Of a stretch of DNA of 47,133 nt, positions 24,388-32,741 are shown in pieces. The stretch's first letter is position 1. Each line of letters opens with the position of its first letter. The notes beneath the pieces are model-generated. The model worked only from the letters and a program-made list of their open reading frames with translations, made no database searches and was not told the origin of the DNA. The stretch comes from Christensenella sp. UBA2853. GTDB taxonomy: Bacteria > Bacillota > Clostridia > Christensenellales > Aristaeellaceae. A program made the translations under genes and the position numbers. The stretch lies in the NCBI GenBank assembly GCA_002350845.1, contig DEFL01000043.1, positions 1 through 47,133 of the forward strand, written 5' to 3'.

Positions 24388-25398
24388 ATGAATAAGCTGA
24401 AGATTGGTATCGTAGGCGCCGGCCGTATCGGCAATGTCCATGCAGAGTCCATTACCTATCACATTCCGGAAGCAGAAGTCGTCATGGTGACCGACGTCAT
24501 GGAAGCCAGCGCCAAGAAGCTGGCCGAGCGTTTCGGCGTGCCGAAGTATTCTGCCGATTATATGGACATCATCAATGATCCTGAGATCGACGCCGTCCTC
24601 GTCTGCTCCCCGACGCCCACCCATGCGGACATCTCCATTGCTGCCATGAAGGCCGGCAAGCATGTGTTCTGCGAGAAGCCTGTGCACACCTCGATTGAAA
24701 GAATCAAGGAAGTCGCCAAGGTCGCCGAGGAAACCGGCCGCAAGCTGCAGATCGGCTTCAACCGCCGTTTTGACCACAACCACAAGGCTGTGCAGAAGAT
24801 GGTTGCCAACGGCACGCTGGGCAATGTGGAAATCGTCAAGATCACATCCCGCGATCCCGAGCCCCCGTCCCCTGAGTATGCAGCCAGCTCCGGCGGTCTG
24901 TACATCGACATGATGATCCATGACTTTGATATGGCCATGTTCCTGGCCGGTTCTGATGTCACCGAAGTCTATGCCATGGGCACTTCCCTGGTTGACAAGC
25001 GCATCGGCGAGGCCGGCGACGTGGATACCGCCATCGTCACCCTGACCTTTGCCAACGGCGCCCTGGGCGTCATCGACAACAGCCGCCGTGCCGCCTACGG
25101 CTATGACCAGAGAGTGGAAGTCTTCGGATCCCTGGGCATGGCAGCGGACGAGAATGACGGCGATTCCACCGTCAAGGTTTCCACCGCCGCAGGCGTGGTT
25201 GGTGAAAAGCCGCAGTTCTTCTTCCTTGAGAGATACATGGCCAGCTTCACTGAGGAAATGAAGCAGTTCATCCAGGCCATCGTCAATGATACAGAAGTCC
25301 CGGTCGGCATCCATGCCGGTCTGATGAGCGTTGTGCTCGCCAAGGCAGCCAAGAAGTCTCTGGACGAACACCGCCCGGTGAAAATTTCTGAAATCTGA
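24388..25398 (+). CDS. iolG: Inositol 2-dehydrogenase
   Basis: A 336-aa Gfo/Idh/MocA oxidoreductase that oxidises myo-inositol to 2-keto-myo-inositol with NAD+, the first step of the pathway. The Rossmann motif GIVGAGRIGNVH is at the N-terminus. Catalytic K97 (in CEKPVH) and D174/H178 (in YIDMMIHDFDMA) match the Lys/Asp/His set of characterised inositol dehydrogenases. AGAGGT lies before the ATG. It is closer to true IolG than the four related oxidoreductases further right, which have diverged in these motifs and sit in another operon. Confidence 0.9.
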   Translation: MNKLKIGIVGAGRIGNVHAESITYHIPEAEVVMVTDVMEASAKKLAERFGVPKYSADYMDIINDPEIDAVLVCSPTPTHADISIAAMKAGKHVFCEKPVHTSIERIKEVAKVAEETGRKLQIGFNRRFDHNHKAVQKMVANGTLGNVEIVKITSRDPEPPSPEYAASSGGLYIDMMIHDFDMAMFLAGSDVTEVYAMGTSLVDKRIGEAGDVDTAIVTLTFANGALGVIDNSRRAAYGYDQRVEVFGSLGMAADENDGDSTVKVSTAAGVVGEKPQFFFLERYMASFTEEMKQFIQAIVNDTEVPVGIHAGLMSVVLAKAAKKSLDEHRPVKISEI

Positions 25399-25408
25399 GA
25401 TTGAGAAC

Positions 25409-25433
25409 GGACGCCCGGCCAGGCCGGGCGTCC
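25409..25433 (+). other. 10-bp GC-rich intercistronic hairpin between iolG and iolB
   Basis: GGACGCCCGG-CCAGG-CCGGGCGTCC, a perfect 10-bp stem 11 bases after the iolG stop. The following CTGTCAG has no U-run, so the element should not stop transcription. It probably blocks exonucleases and stabilises the upstream mRNA. Confidence 0.6.
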
Positions 25434-25453
25434 CTGTCAGGGAGGAAACGAAC

Positions 25454-26266
25454 ATGAATCCCAATATTATCAAGGCAAAGGGCGCGCATCCGTTTGGCCT
25501 CAAATGGCTGGCACGGCGTGACGGAGAGCATGCCGACATGCTCATGGATTTCGGTGTGTATCGCATGAAGAAGGGCGACGTCTATGAAGAGACGGCGGAC
25601 CTTGAGAAAGCGGTGCTGCTGGTGTACGGCGAAGTGCAGTTTGACTGGGCGGAACAGACGCATGTCGAAAACCGCGAAAACTGCTTTGATGTGCCGCCGA
25701 CCGCGCTGCATGCTGACCGGACCTGCGCCATCCGCGTGACCTGCCTTTCCGATGAAGCGGAAATCAATATTCTCAGAACCGACAATGAGAAGGCCTTCGG
25801 AAACAAACTGTACCTGCCTTCCGATACACCCGACGAATTCCGCGGCGCAGGCCTCATGCGGGAAACGTCCACCCGCATTGTCCGCACGATCTTTGATTAC
25901 TCCAACGCAAAGGATGCCAACCTGGTTCTGGGCGAAGTCATCGGCTTCCCGGGCAAGTGGTCGAGCTATCCGCCGCATCATCATCCGCAGCCTGAAATCT
26001 ATTACTACAAGACCAATCCTGAGAACGGTTTCGGCTATGGCGAACTCGGAGACGAGGTTGTCAAGGTGCAGAACAATGACACCGTCTTTATCGAGCCCGG
26101 TCTGACCCATCCGCACTGCACCGCGCCGGGGTATGCGCTCTGGTATCTCTGGGCCATCCGTCATCTCGACGGCAATCCCTACCGCAGCCCGGACTATCCC
26201 GTGTTCCTCAAGGAGCATCTGTGGGTGATGGATGAAGACAGCCATTACTGGGGCGACCCCAAATAA
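25454..26266 (+). CDS. iolB: 5-deoxy-glucuronate isomerase
   Basis: A 270-aa double-cupin enzyme that converts 5-deoxy-D-glucuronate to 2-deoxy-5-keto-D-gluconate. The metal-binding cupin is visible around YPPHHHPQPEIYYYKTNP with the partner His in LTHPHCTAPGY, and the C-terminal WAIRHLDGNPYRSPDYP is characteristic of IolB. AGGGAGGAAA lies before the ATG. It is followed 17 bases later by iolD. Confidence 0.93.
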   Translation: MNPNIIKAKGAHPFGLKWLARRDGEHADMLMDFGVYRMKKGDVYEETADLEKAVLLVYGEVQFDWAEQTHVENRENCFDVPPTALHADRTCAIRVTCLSDEAEINILRTDNEKAFGNKLYLPSDTPDEFRGAGLMRETSTRIVRTIFDYSNAKDANLVLGEVIGFPGKWSSYPPHHHPQPEIYYYKTNPENGFGYGELGDEVVKVQNNDTVFIEPGLTHPHCTAPGYALWYLWAIRHLDGNPYRSPDYPVFLKEHLWVMDEDSHYWGDPK

Positions 26267-26283
26267 GCAGGAGGTAGAACGAC

Positions 26284-28137
26284 ATGGAGACCATTCGTCT
26301 GACCATGGCGCAGGCCCTCGTCCAGTTCCTGGATCACCAGTGGGTGGAGCTTGACGGTGTGGAATACAAGTTTGTCAATAACATGTTCGGCGTGTTCGGC
26401 CACGGCTGCGTGGTCGGCGTCGGACAGGCGCTCCAGCAGGGCGGGCACGGCATCCGCTTCCTGCAGGGCAAGAACGAGCAGAACATGGCGCTGGCCGCCA
26501 CGGCGTTTGCCAAGCAGAAGAACCGCTTGGAAATCATTCCGTGCGTGTCCTCCATCGGCCCCGGCGCCATGAACATGGTGACCGCCTGCGGCTGTGCCAC
26601 AGCCAACCGCATCCCGCTGCTGGTGCTGCCGGGCGATACCTTTGCCTGCCGCCAGCCGGACCCGGTTCTGCAGCAGGCGGAATTCTTCCAGTCCTTCGGC
26701 CAGACTGTGACGGATGCATTCCGAGGCGTATGCCATTATTTCGACCGCATGGAACGTCCGGAACAGCTGATGACGGCTGCGATCCATGCCATGCGCGTGC
26801 TCACCGATCCCGCCGATACCGGCGCGGTGTGCCTGGCCATGCCGCAGGATGTGGAAGGCGAAGCCTATGATTATCCGGTTTCCTTCCTCAGAAAGCGCGT
26901 CTGGCATATGGACCGGCGCACGCCCACAGCCTCCCAGCTCGAGCGCGTCGCGGAGATCCTGAAGAAGGCCGAGTATCCGCTCGTCATCTGCGGCGGCGGT
27001 GTCCGGTATTCCTATGCGCATGATGCGCTGGATGCATTCTGCACGAAGACCGGCATTCCGTTCTGCGAGACGCAGGCGGGCAAGAGTGTGCTTCCGTGGA
27101 ACCATCCGCTGAACCTGGGCGGCATCGGCGTGACGGGCGGCGAGGCTGCCAATGTCATGGCCAAGAAGGCCGATGTGATTCTGGCGGTCGGCACACGCCT
27201 GAGCGACTTTACTACCAGTTCCAAGTGGCTCTTCCAGGAGAACGCCAAGGTGATCGGCCTGAACATCTGCCCGTTTGACGCGGTCAAGATGGACGCTGAG
27301 CCCATGATCTGCGACGCCCGGGAAGGCCTGAAGGGCTTGACCGAGGTGATGGCAGGCTATCAGTATGCGCATGCGGATGAGGCAAAAGCAGCCTCTGACA
27401 AGTGGAACAAAACCGTGGATGCATGGTATGCATGCCAGCATGAGCAGGGCCTTGCACAGACCCGCGCGCTGGGCATCATCAATGAATTCATGAAAGAAAA
27501 CGATATCGCTGTGGGCAGCGCAGGCAGTCTGCCTGGCGATATGCAGCGCCTCTTCCGTCCGACAGGACGCGATGCCTATCACATGGAGTACGGCTTCTCC
27601 AACATGGGCTATGAGACCAACGGCGCGCTCGGCGTGAAGCTGGCCTGCCCGGACCGTGAAGTCTATACCTTCTTCGGTGACGGCACCTACCTGATGGCGC
27701 ATTCTGAACTGGTGACCTGCGTGCAGGAAGGTCTGAGAGTGCATTTCTGCCTCTTTGACAACTCCGGATGGGGCTGCATTGAGAACCTGCAGAACAATCA
27801 GGGCACCCCGACCTTCGGCACCGTGTTCCGCTTCCGCAATCCTGAGACCGGCGAGCTCGACGGCGCACCCGTCCCGCTGGATTTCGCCAAGAACGCGGAA
27901 GGCTATGGTCTCAAGACCTATTCCATCCATACCGAGGAAGAGCTCAAGGCAGCCCTTGAGGATGCCCTGAAGCAGGACCGCCCGGTGCTCTATGACATCA
28001 AGGTGGTTCCCGGCACCATGACGCCCGGCTATGAGAGCTGGTGGCGTGTGGGCGTGGCTGAGGTTTCCACGCAGGCACCGGTCCAGGCGGCTTACGAGAG
28101 CCTCGTGGACCACGTGAAGGACACAAGAAAATTCTGA
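26284..28137 (+). CDS. iolD: 3D-(3,5/4)-trihydroxycyclohexane-1,2-dione hydrolase
   Basis: A 617-aa thiamine-diphosphate enzyme that opens the inositol-derived ring to give 5-deoxy-glucuronate. It has the three-domain layout of the acetolactate-synthase family: N-terminal pyrimidine-binding domain (QGKNEQNMALAATAFAKQ, the Glu being the expected ThDP activator), central domain, and C-terminal pyrophosphate domain with GDGTYLMAHSEL and the later DNSGWGCI. AGGAGG lies before the ATG. The large reverse-strand open frame opposite this gene is a codon-bias artefact. Confidence 0.93.
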   Translation: METIRLTMAQALVQFLDHQWVELDGVEYKFVNNMFGVFGHGCVVGVGQALQQGGHGIRFLQGKNEQNMALAATAFAKQKNRLEIIPCVSSIGPGAMNMVTACGCATANRIPLLVLPGDTFACRQPDPVLQQAEFFQSFGQTVTDAFRGVCHYFDRMERPEQLMTAAIHAMRVLTDPADTGAVCLAMPQDVEGEAYDYPVSFLRKRVWHMDRRTPTASQLERVAEILKKAEYPLVICGGGVRYSYAHDALDAFCTKTGIPFCETQAGKSVLPWNHPLNLGGIGVTGGEAANVMAKKADVILAVGTRLSDFTTSSKWLFQENAKVIGLNICPFDAVKMDAEPMICDAREGLKGLTEVMAGYQYAHADEAKAASDKWNKTVDAWYACQHEQGLAQTRALGIINEFMKENDIAVGSAGSLPGDMQRLFRPTGRDAYHMEYGFSNMGYETNGALGVKLACPDREVYTFFGDGTYLMAHSELVTCVQEGLRVHFCLFDNSGWGCIENLQNNQGTPTFGTVFRFRNPETGELDGAPVPLDFAKNAEGYGLKTYSIHTEEELKAALEDALKQDRPVLYDIKVVPGTMTPGYESWWRVGVAEVSTQAPVQAAYESLVDHVKDTRKF

Positions 28138-28164
28138 TGATTCAAATCATGGGAGGAATCTGAT

Positions 28165-29061
28165 ATGCTCGATCCCAACAAAGTCAAACTGGCGATTGCC
28201 CCGATCGGCTGGACCAATGATGACATGCCCGACCTGGGCGGAGAGAACACCTTTGAACAGTGCGTGAGCGAAATGGCGCTCGCCGGCTTCAAGGGAAGCG
28301 AAATCGGCAACAAGTATCCCCAGGACGTGCAGGTGCTCAAGCACAAGCTGGACGTCCGCGGCCTGCAGATCTGCAATGCCTGGTTCTCCACGCTCTTCAC
28401 CTCCGAGCCCTATGAAGTCACCATCCGCAACTTCATCGCTCACCGCGACCGTCTCTACGCACTCGGCGCAAGAGTGATCGGTGCCAGCGAACAGGGCGAC
28501 TCCATCCAGGGCAAGGACATCAATATCTTCGGCAACCAGAAGCCTGTCTGGACCGATGCACAGTGGGATACTGTGATCAAGGGCTACAATGAGCTCGGCG
28601 CACTCGCCCAGGAAAAGGGCATGACGCTGACCATGCATCATCACATGGGAACCGGCGTGCAGACGGTTGAGGAAATTGACCGCTTCATGGCCTCCGTGGA
28701 TCCGGAGAAGGTTTTCCTGCTCTTTGACTCCGGTCATCTGACCTTTGCCGGCGTGGATCCCGTCCCGGTGCTCGAGAAGTACATCCACCGCATCCGTCAC
28801 ATCCACCTCAAGGACTGCCGTCTGGCAATCCGCGATCAGGCCAAGAAGGAAGGCTGGAGCTTCCTGACTGCTGTGCGCAATGGTGTGTTCACCGTGCCCG
28901 GTGACGGCGATGTGGACTTCGCCCCGATCTTTGACATCATTGAGAAGAGCGGCTACGAGGGCTGGGTTGTCGTCGAGGCTGAACAGGATCCGGCCAAGGC
29001 CAATCCGTTCGAGTATGCCCAGATGGCACGCAAGTATATCCGCGAGAAGACCGGTCTGTAA
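28165..29061 (+). CDS. iolE: Inosose dehydratase
   Basis: A 298-aa TIM-barrel metalloenzyme of the xylose-isomerase-like fold that dehydrates 2-keto-myo-inositol (inosose) to 3D-(3,5/4)-trihydroxycyclohexane-1,2-dione, the IolD substrate. IAPIGWTNDDMPDLGG at the N-terminus is diagnostic. Metal ligands are expected in MHHHMGTGVQ, FDSGHL, IHLKD and VEAEQDP. GGGAGGAA lies before the ATG. It is the last gene of the iol run and is followed by a strong terminator. Confidence 0.92.
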   Translation: MLDPNKVKLAIAPIGWTNDDMPDLGGENTFEQCVSEMALAGFKGSEIGNKYPQDVQVLKHKLDVRGLQICNAWFSTLFTSEPYEVTIRNFIAHRDRLYALGARVIGASEQGDSIQGKDINIFGNQKPVWTDAQWDTVIKGYNELGALAQEKGMTLTMHHHMGTGVQTVEEIDRFMASVDPEKVFLLFDSGHLTFAGVDPVPVLEKYIHRIRHIHLKDCRLAIRDQAKKEGWSFLTAVRNGVFTVPGDGDVDFAPIFDIIEKSGYEGWVVVEAEQDPAKANPFEYAQMARKYIREKTGL

Positions 29062-29074
29062 TGCACTGAAACAG

Positions 29075-29112
29075 GCGCCCCCTGCAGAGAAAAATCTGCG
29101 GGGGGCGCTTTT
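29075..29112 (+). terminator. Terminator of the iol operon
   Basis: GCGCCCCCTGCAGA and TCTGCGGGGGGCGC arms with a short A-rich loop (one mismatch in the stem), followed by TTTT, 14 bases after the iolE stop codon. Confidence 0.8.
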
Positions 29113-29187
29113 GCGCATGGGGGCAGGAACGGACAGGCGGCGGGGAGAATTCTTTCAGTCAGAAAAAACAGGCAGGGGGACAGGGGC

Positions 29188-29886
29188 ATGACGCTTCAGG
29201 AAATCAGGGAGAGACTGCTGAGCATGCAGGATCAGAAATACAGGGATTTTCAGGTCAAACTGATCCCTTCCGTGCCCCCGGAGACGGTGACCGGCGTGCG
29301 GACGCCGGACCTTCGGAAGCTGGCGAAAGAACTGCAGGCGGATGGCAGTGCAGACCTGCTGATTCAGACACTGCCGCATGACTGCTTTGAGGAAAATCAG
29401 CTGCATGCGTTTATTCTTTCGGACATGAAGGATTATGGCACCTGCCTCGATGCCGTCACCCGTTTTCTGCCGTATGTGGATAACTGGGCGACCTGCGATC
29501 AGATGTCCCCGAAGGTTTTTAGAAAGCATGCACCGGAACTGCTCGGGTCAGTGAAGACATGGCTCGCGTCCGGGGAAACCTATACCGTCCGCTTTGCCAT
29601 CCGCATGCTGATGGATCATTTTCTGGATGACCGGTTTGATCCCGCCTATCCGGAGATGGTGGCGTCGGTGCACTCGGAGGAGTATTACGTCCGCATGATG
29701 GCGGCCTGGTATTTTGCCACAGCGCTCGCCAAACAGTATGACGCAGTCCTTCCATACCTGGAAAACCATCGTCTGGACCAGTGGACGCATCAGAAGGCGA
29801 TTCAGAAGGCCGTGGAGAGTTTCAGGATCCGTCCGGAGCAGAAGGAGTACCTGAAATCCCTGAGAATAACGGGAGAGGAATCATGA
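29188..29886 (+). CDS. AlkD-family DNA alkylation-repair glycosylase
   Basis: A 232-aa all-helical HEAT-like protein that excises N3- and N7-alkylpurines without base flipping. TGVRTPDLRKLAKEL and FLPYVDNWATCD are family signatures. W100 and D104 have the spacing of the key Trp/Asp pair of Bacillus cereus AlkD. AGGGGGACAGGGGC precedes the ATG. Its last codon overlaps the start of the YcaQ-like gene (ATGA), so the two glycosylases are translationally coupled. Confidence 0.87.
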   Translation: MTLQEIRERLLSMQDQKYRDFQVKLIPSVPPETVTGVRTPDLRKLAKELQADGSADLLIQTLPHDCFEENQLHAFILSDMKDYGTCLDAVTRFLPYVDNWATCDQMSPKVFRKHAPELLGSVKTWLASGETYTVRFAIRMLMDHFLDDRFDPAYPEMVASVHSEEYYVRMMAAWYFATALAKQYDAVLPYLENHRLDQWTHQKAIQKAVESFRIRPEQKEYLKSLRITGEES

Positions 29887-31103
29887 GGAACGAACCGATC
29901 ACCATCACACGGGAGCAGGCAAGGCGTCTGATCCTTCTCCGGCAGGGACTGCTCGGGAAATACCGGTTTGCCGGAAAAGACGGGGCATACCGGTATGTTC
30001 GTCAGGCGGGCTGTATTCAGTATGATCCGGTCGATGTCTGCGGAAAAAACGCAGAGCTGACCTTGCTCTCCCGCGTGAAAGGGTTTACGAAAAAGACGCT
30101 GGCGGATCTTCTCTACAAAGACCGCCTGTTGGTGGACTATGCCGACAAGGAACTGGCGATCTGGGCGAGGGAGGACTGGCCGTATTTTGCCCCGTACCGG
30201 GAGAGAAGCCGGGTGCATGGAAAACAGTTTCAGGGCCTGTCTGAGCTCGAAGAGAAAGCGATCGCTTATATCCGGGAGCATGGGCCGGTCAGCAGCGATA
30301 CACTGCCCCTGGAGGGCACCATCTTCTGGCATTCCTCCATGCACTGGAGCGGCCACTGGGAAAAGGAATCCCAGGCTGCGCGCTCCGTGCTCGAACAGCT
30401 GTATACGGACGGCGTGCTGCTGATCCATCACAAGAGCGGGACCCGGAAATACTATGACCTCGCGGAAAAGTACTTTGACGCGGAACTGCTGAACGCACCG
30501 AGCCCGTGTCCGGACGCAGAAGCCTTTCGGCAGTGGCGCGTCGCCCGGCGCATCGGGGCGGTCGGTCTGCTCTGGAACCGCCGGTCGGATGCCTGGCTGG
30601 GGATGGATATGAGCACGGAAGAGCGGAACCGTGCGTTTGCGGAGCTGAAAGAAAGCGGCCGCATCTGCGAAGTCCGGACAGAAGGCATCCGCTTTCCGCT
30701 GTACCTGCTCAAAGAGGACCTTCCGCTTCTGGAAAGCGTGCTGGACGATACCGCGGACAGGAAACCGCGCCTGGAATTCCTGGCCCCGCTCGACCCCATG
30801 CTGTGGGACCGGAAACTGATCGAGGCGCTCTGGGACTTTCAGTATTCGTGGGAGATCTATACGCCGCGGGAAAAGCGCAGGTACGGCTATTATGTGCTGC
30901 CTGTTTTGTACGGCGAGAAGCTGATTGGACGCATGGAGGCAGTGGCCGAGAGAAAGACGCAGTCGCTGGAAGTGCGGCATATCTGGTATGAGGAAGGTGT
31001 GCGGCAGACCGCAAAGCTGAGGACGGCCATGGAAGGAGCGGTGAAGCGCCTGGCGGCCTTCAATGACAGCACGGAGATCCGTTGGGACAGGGAATCAACG
31101 TGA
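29883..31103 (+). CDS. YcaQ/AlkX-like winged-helix DNA glycosylase
   Basis: A 406-aa protein of the winged-helix DNA-binding (HTH_42/YcaQ) family, whose members unhook DNA interstrand crosslinks and remove bulky alkyl lesions. The catalytic Q-x-D motif is QYD (Q46-D48 in CIQYDPVDV). The family region ARRLILLRQGLLG precedes it, and FLAPLDPMLWDRK with YYVLPVLYGEKLIGR closes the protein. The QxD form groups it with E. coli YcaQ rather than the QxQ type of Streptomyces AlkZ. ATG at 29883 with GAGAGGAA upstream; an upstream in-frame ATG would run through AlkD coding sequence. Confidence 0.87.
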   Translation: MRNEPITITREQARRLILLRQGLLGKYRFAGKDGAYRYVRQAGCIQYDPVDVCGKNAELTLLSRVKGFTKKTLADLLYKDRLLVDYADKELAIWAREDWPYFAPYRERSRVHGKQFQGLSELEEKAIAYIREHGPVSSDTLPLEGTIFWHSSMHWSGHWEKESQAARSVLEQLYTDGVLLIHHKSGTRKYYDLAEKYFDAELLNAPSPCPDAEAFRQWRVARRIGAVGLLWNRRSDAWLGMDMSTEERNRAFAELKESGRICEVRTEGIRFPLYLLKEDLPLLESVLDDTADRKPRLEFLAPLDPMLWDRKLIEALWDFQYSWEIYTPREKRRYGYYVLPVLYGEKLIGRMEAVAERKTQSLEVRHIWYEEGVRQTAKLRTAMEGAVKRLAAFNDSTEIRWDREST

Positions 31104-31126
31104 TCCTTCTGATCTCATAGAAACAC

Positions 31127-31157
31127 AAAAGCCGGGGCCCTGTCGGGTCCCGGCTTT
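31127..31157. terminator. Bidirectional terminator between converging genes
   Basis: AAAGCCGGGGCCC / GGGTCCCGGCTTT stem (one mismatch) with a 4-base loop, T/A-rich on both sides. It serves the YcaQ-like gene (plus) and the secreted protein gene (minus). Confidence 0.8.
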
Positions 31158-31160
31158 GCT

Positions 31161-32648
31161 TCAGCCATTTGTAACTTCTGAGTCTTCTGTTTCGAGCGTT
31201 TCCGTGCGCACATAGCCGCCGCTGCCCTCGTAGTTTGTCAGGCTGAAGCCCTCTTCGCTGATGCTCAGCCCTTTGACATTGGCCGTGCCGTCCTCGTGGA
31301 CCAGCGTCAGTTCGTATACCGGATCATCCCAGTAGAATCCCCAGAAGGGATTGTATCTGCAGACAGACCAGGTGCCCCGACGGGGCTCGCCAAGGGTTTC
31401 ACCGGTCTGGGTATAGACGGTATTGGCCCCTTCATACGTTCCGTCGGGATAGAAGATGAGAAGATCTTCCGCCATGCTGCCTCCGGCATAGAACGTCCAG
31501 CTGCCGGAGAGCTGCTCCACGATGTCCTGGGGGACGGGGTCATCCCTGAAGGAAGGATCCATTTCCAGATCCCGGACGGGGATGAAGCCCCAGACGATGG
31601 CCCCGCCATCTGTGAATTTCCCTTTGCTGGTGACCTCTGCGCTGACATAGGCCCAGTCGTTTCCAATAAGCCCCATGCAGTCAAACTGCATGCCGGAGGG
31701 GACTTCAAACTGCGGATACTGGGAGCAGAAGGGGTCATCGGTGAGGAATGTGGTGCGAATGGCCCGGACATCGCAGTGGACGAAGGCTTCCCCGAGGATA
31801 TCTGAAGTGTCCTCGAGCGCACGGCTGCCCAGAAGCCTGTTTTCCACCCAGCCGATGCGGTGCGTCCGTTCGCTGACTTCATACTCGATGCAGGTATAGC
31901 TATCCCCGTCTGCATTCCGGTAACCCTTCAGGGGGATGATGTTCCCGGAAAGCCCGACAGCGGCCTTGCCTTTGCCGGCCCGCCAGGCAGACTTCCCGAA
32001 CGGTGCGCTCCAGACCGGGGCCGTGCCTTTGCCGAGCGCGGGGATCAGATTCCTCTCACTGGTTCCCAGACAGTTTTCTCCGCTGTCCAGCTGCGCATGC
32101 AGGAGATTGAAGCGGCGGACGTCCTCCGCAGTCCGCGGGAACAGGGCCAGATTGAAATCTGCGACGGAAAGGGGGAGCATGGAAAGAAAAACCGTTTCTG
32201 TCCCTTCTGTGCAGGTATAGCCGTAAAAGGATCCGGTGTCCGTATTGGATGTGTCAGCCCTGAACTCGACATCCCCGAGACGGGCCTGCAGGAGCACGAT
32301 CTCACCGGCACATGCTCCAAAGGTAAAGGATTCCTGTCCGCTGGTAAGAATAAATCCGTCCGCGGTTTCCGCAATGGACATCTTCTTCTTTTCGTCCGGC
32401 TGCCATACAGCGGTATGGAAGACGTGCAGGCCGTCCCCGGCGGCATGGAACAGTGCGTTGTGATACCGGGAGCCGAGAATAGCCCAGGACCCGGCCTGAT
32501 TGCAGACCGTGGAATAATTGTCCCACCTTGCATCGTCCATGACGAGCGTCAGCAGCTTCCCCTTCAGTCCCCAGCTGTTGGCGGAGGCGGCAGGCAGGAG
32601 CGAGAGCACCAAAAGAAGAGTGAGCACAAGAGCGATCCCTTTGTTCAT
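31161..32648 (-). CDS. Secreted protein with SH3-like segments
   Basis: A 495-aa exported protein. Residues 1-23 (MNKGIALVLTLLLVLSLLPAAS and on to ASA-N) form a type I signal peptide with cleavage near ASA-NS. Two stretches resemble bacterial SH3 domains: NIIPLKGYRNADGDSYTCIEYE with RIGWVENRLL, and DWAYVSAEV with WGFIPVRDLEMD. The C-terminal part (about 390-495, SWTFYAGG, LIFYPDGTYEG, RRGTWSV) looks like a lipocalin-like beta domain. No catalytic motif is seen. The ATG at 32648 (AAGGGA upstream) starts the signal peptide exactly; an earlier ATG would mask it. Binding to cell wall or an extracellular ligand is plausible. It lies directly after the terminator of the isomerase operon and seems to be a separate unit. 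Confidence 0.82.
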   Translation of the reverse strand: MNKGIALVLTLLLVLSLLPAASANSWGLKGKLLTLVMDDARWDNYSTVCNQAGSWAILGSRYHNALFHAAGDGLHVFHTAVWQPDEKKKMSIAETADGFILTSGQESFTFGACAGEIVLLQARLGDVEFRADTSNTDTGSFYGYTCTEGTETVFLSMLPLSVADFNLALFPRTAEDVRRFNLLHAQLDSGENCLGTSERNLIPALGKGTAPVWSAPFGKSAWRAGKGKAAVGLSGNIIPLKGYRNADGDSYTCIEYEVSERTHRIGWVENRLLGSRALEDTSDILGEAFVHCDVRAIRTTFLTDDPFCSQYPQFEVPSGMQFDCMGLIGNDWAYVSAEVTSKGKFTDGGAIVWGFIPVRDLEMDPSFRDDPVPQDIVEQLSGSWTFYAGGSMAEDLLIFYPDGTYEGANTVYTQTGETLGEPRRGTWSVCRYNPFWGFYWDDPVYELTLVHEDGTANVKGLSISEEGFSLTNYEGSGGYVRTETLETEDSEVTNG

Positions 32649-32687
32649 CGTTTCAGATCCCTTCAGGATGGTTTCATCCATAGAACG

Positions 32688-32721
32688 AAAAAAGGCAGCA
32701 TATCGTTTCCGAAATGCTGCC
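32688..32721 (-). terminator. Terminator of the Gfo/Idh-isomerase operon
   Basis: On the minus strand: GGCAGCAT, a 12-base loop, ATGCTGCC and then six T residues, 20 bases after the isomerase stop. Confidence 0.85.
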
Positions 32722-32741
32722 CGGATGACAAAAATAGGAAA

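Noticed and set aside
26245..28113. 622-codon open frame opposite iolD
   Set aside because: Same codon-bias artefact; iolD on the plus strand has clear ThDP motifs.
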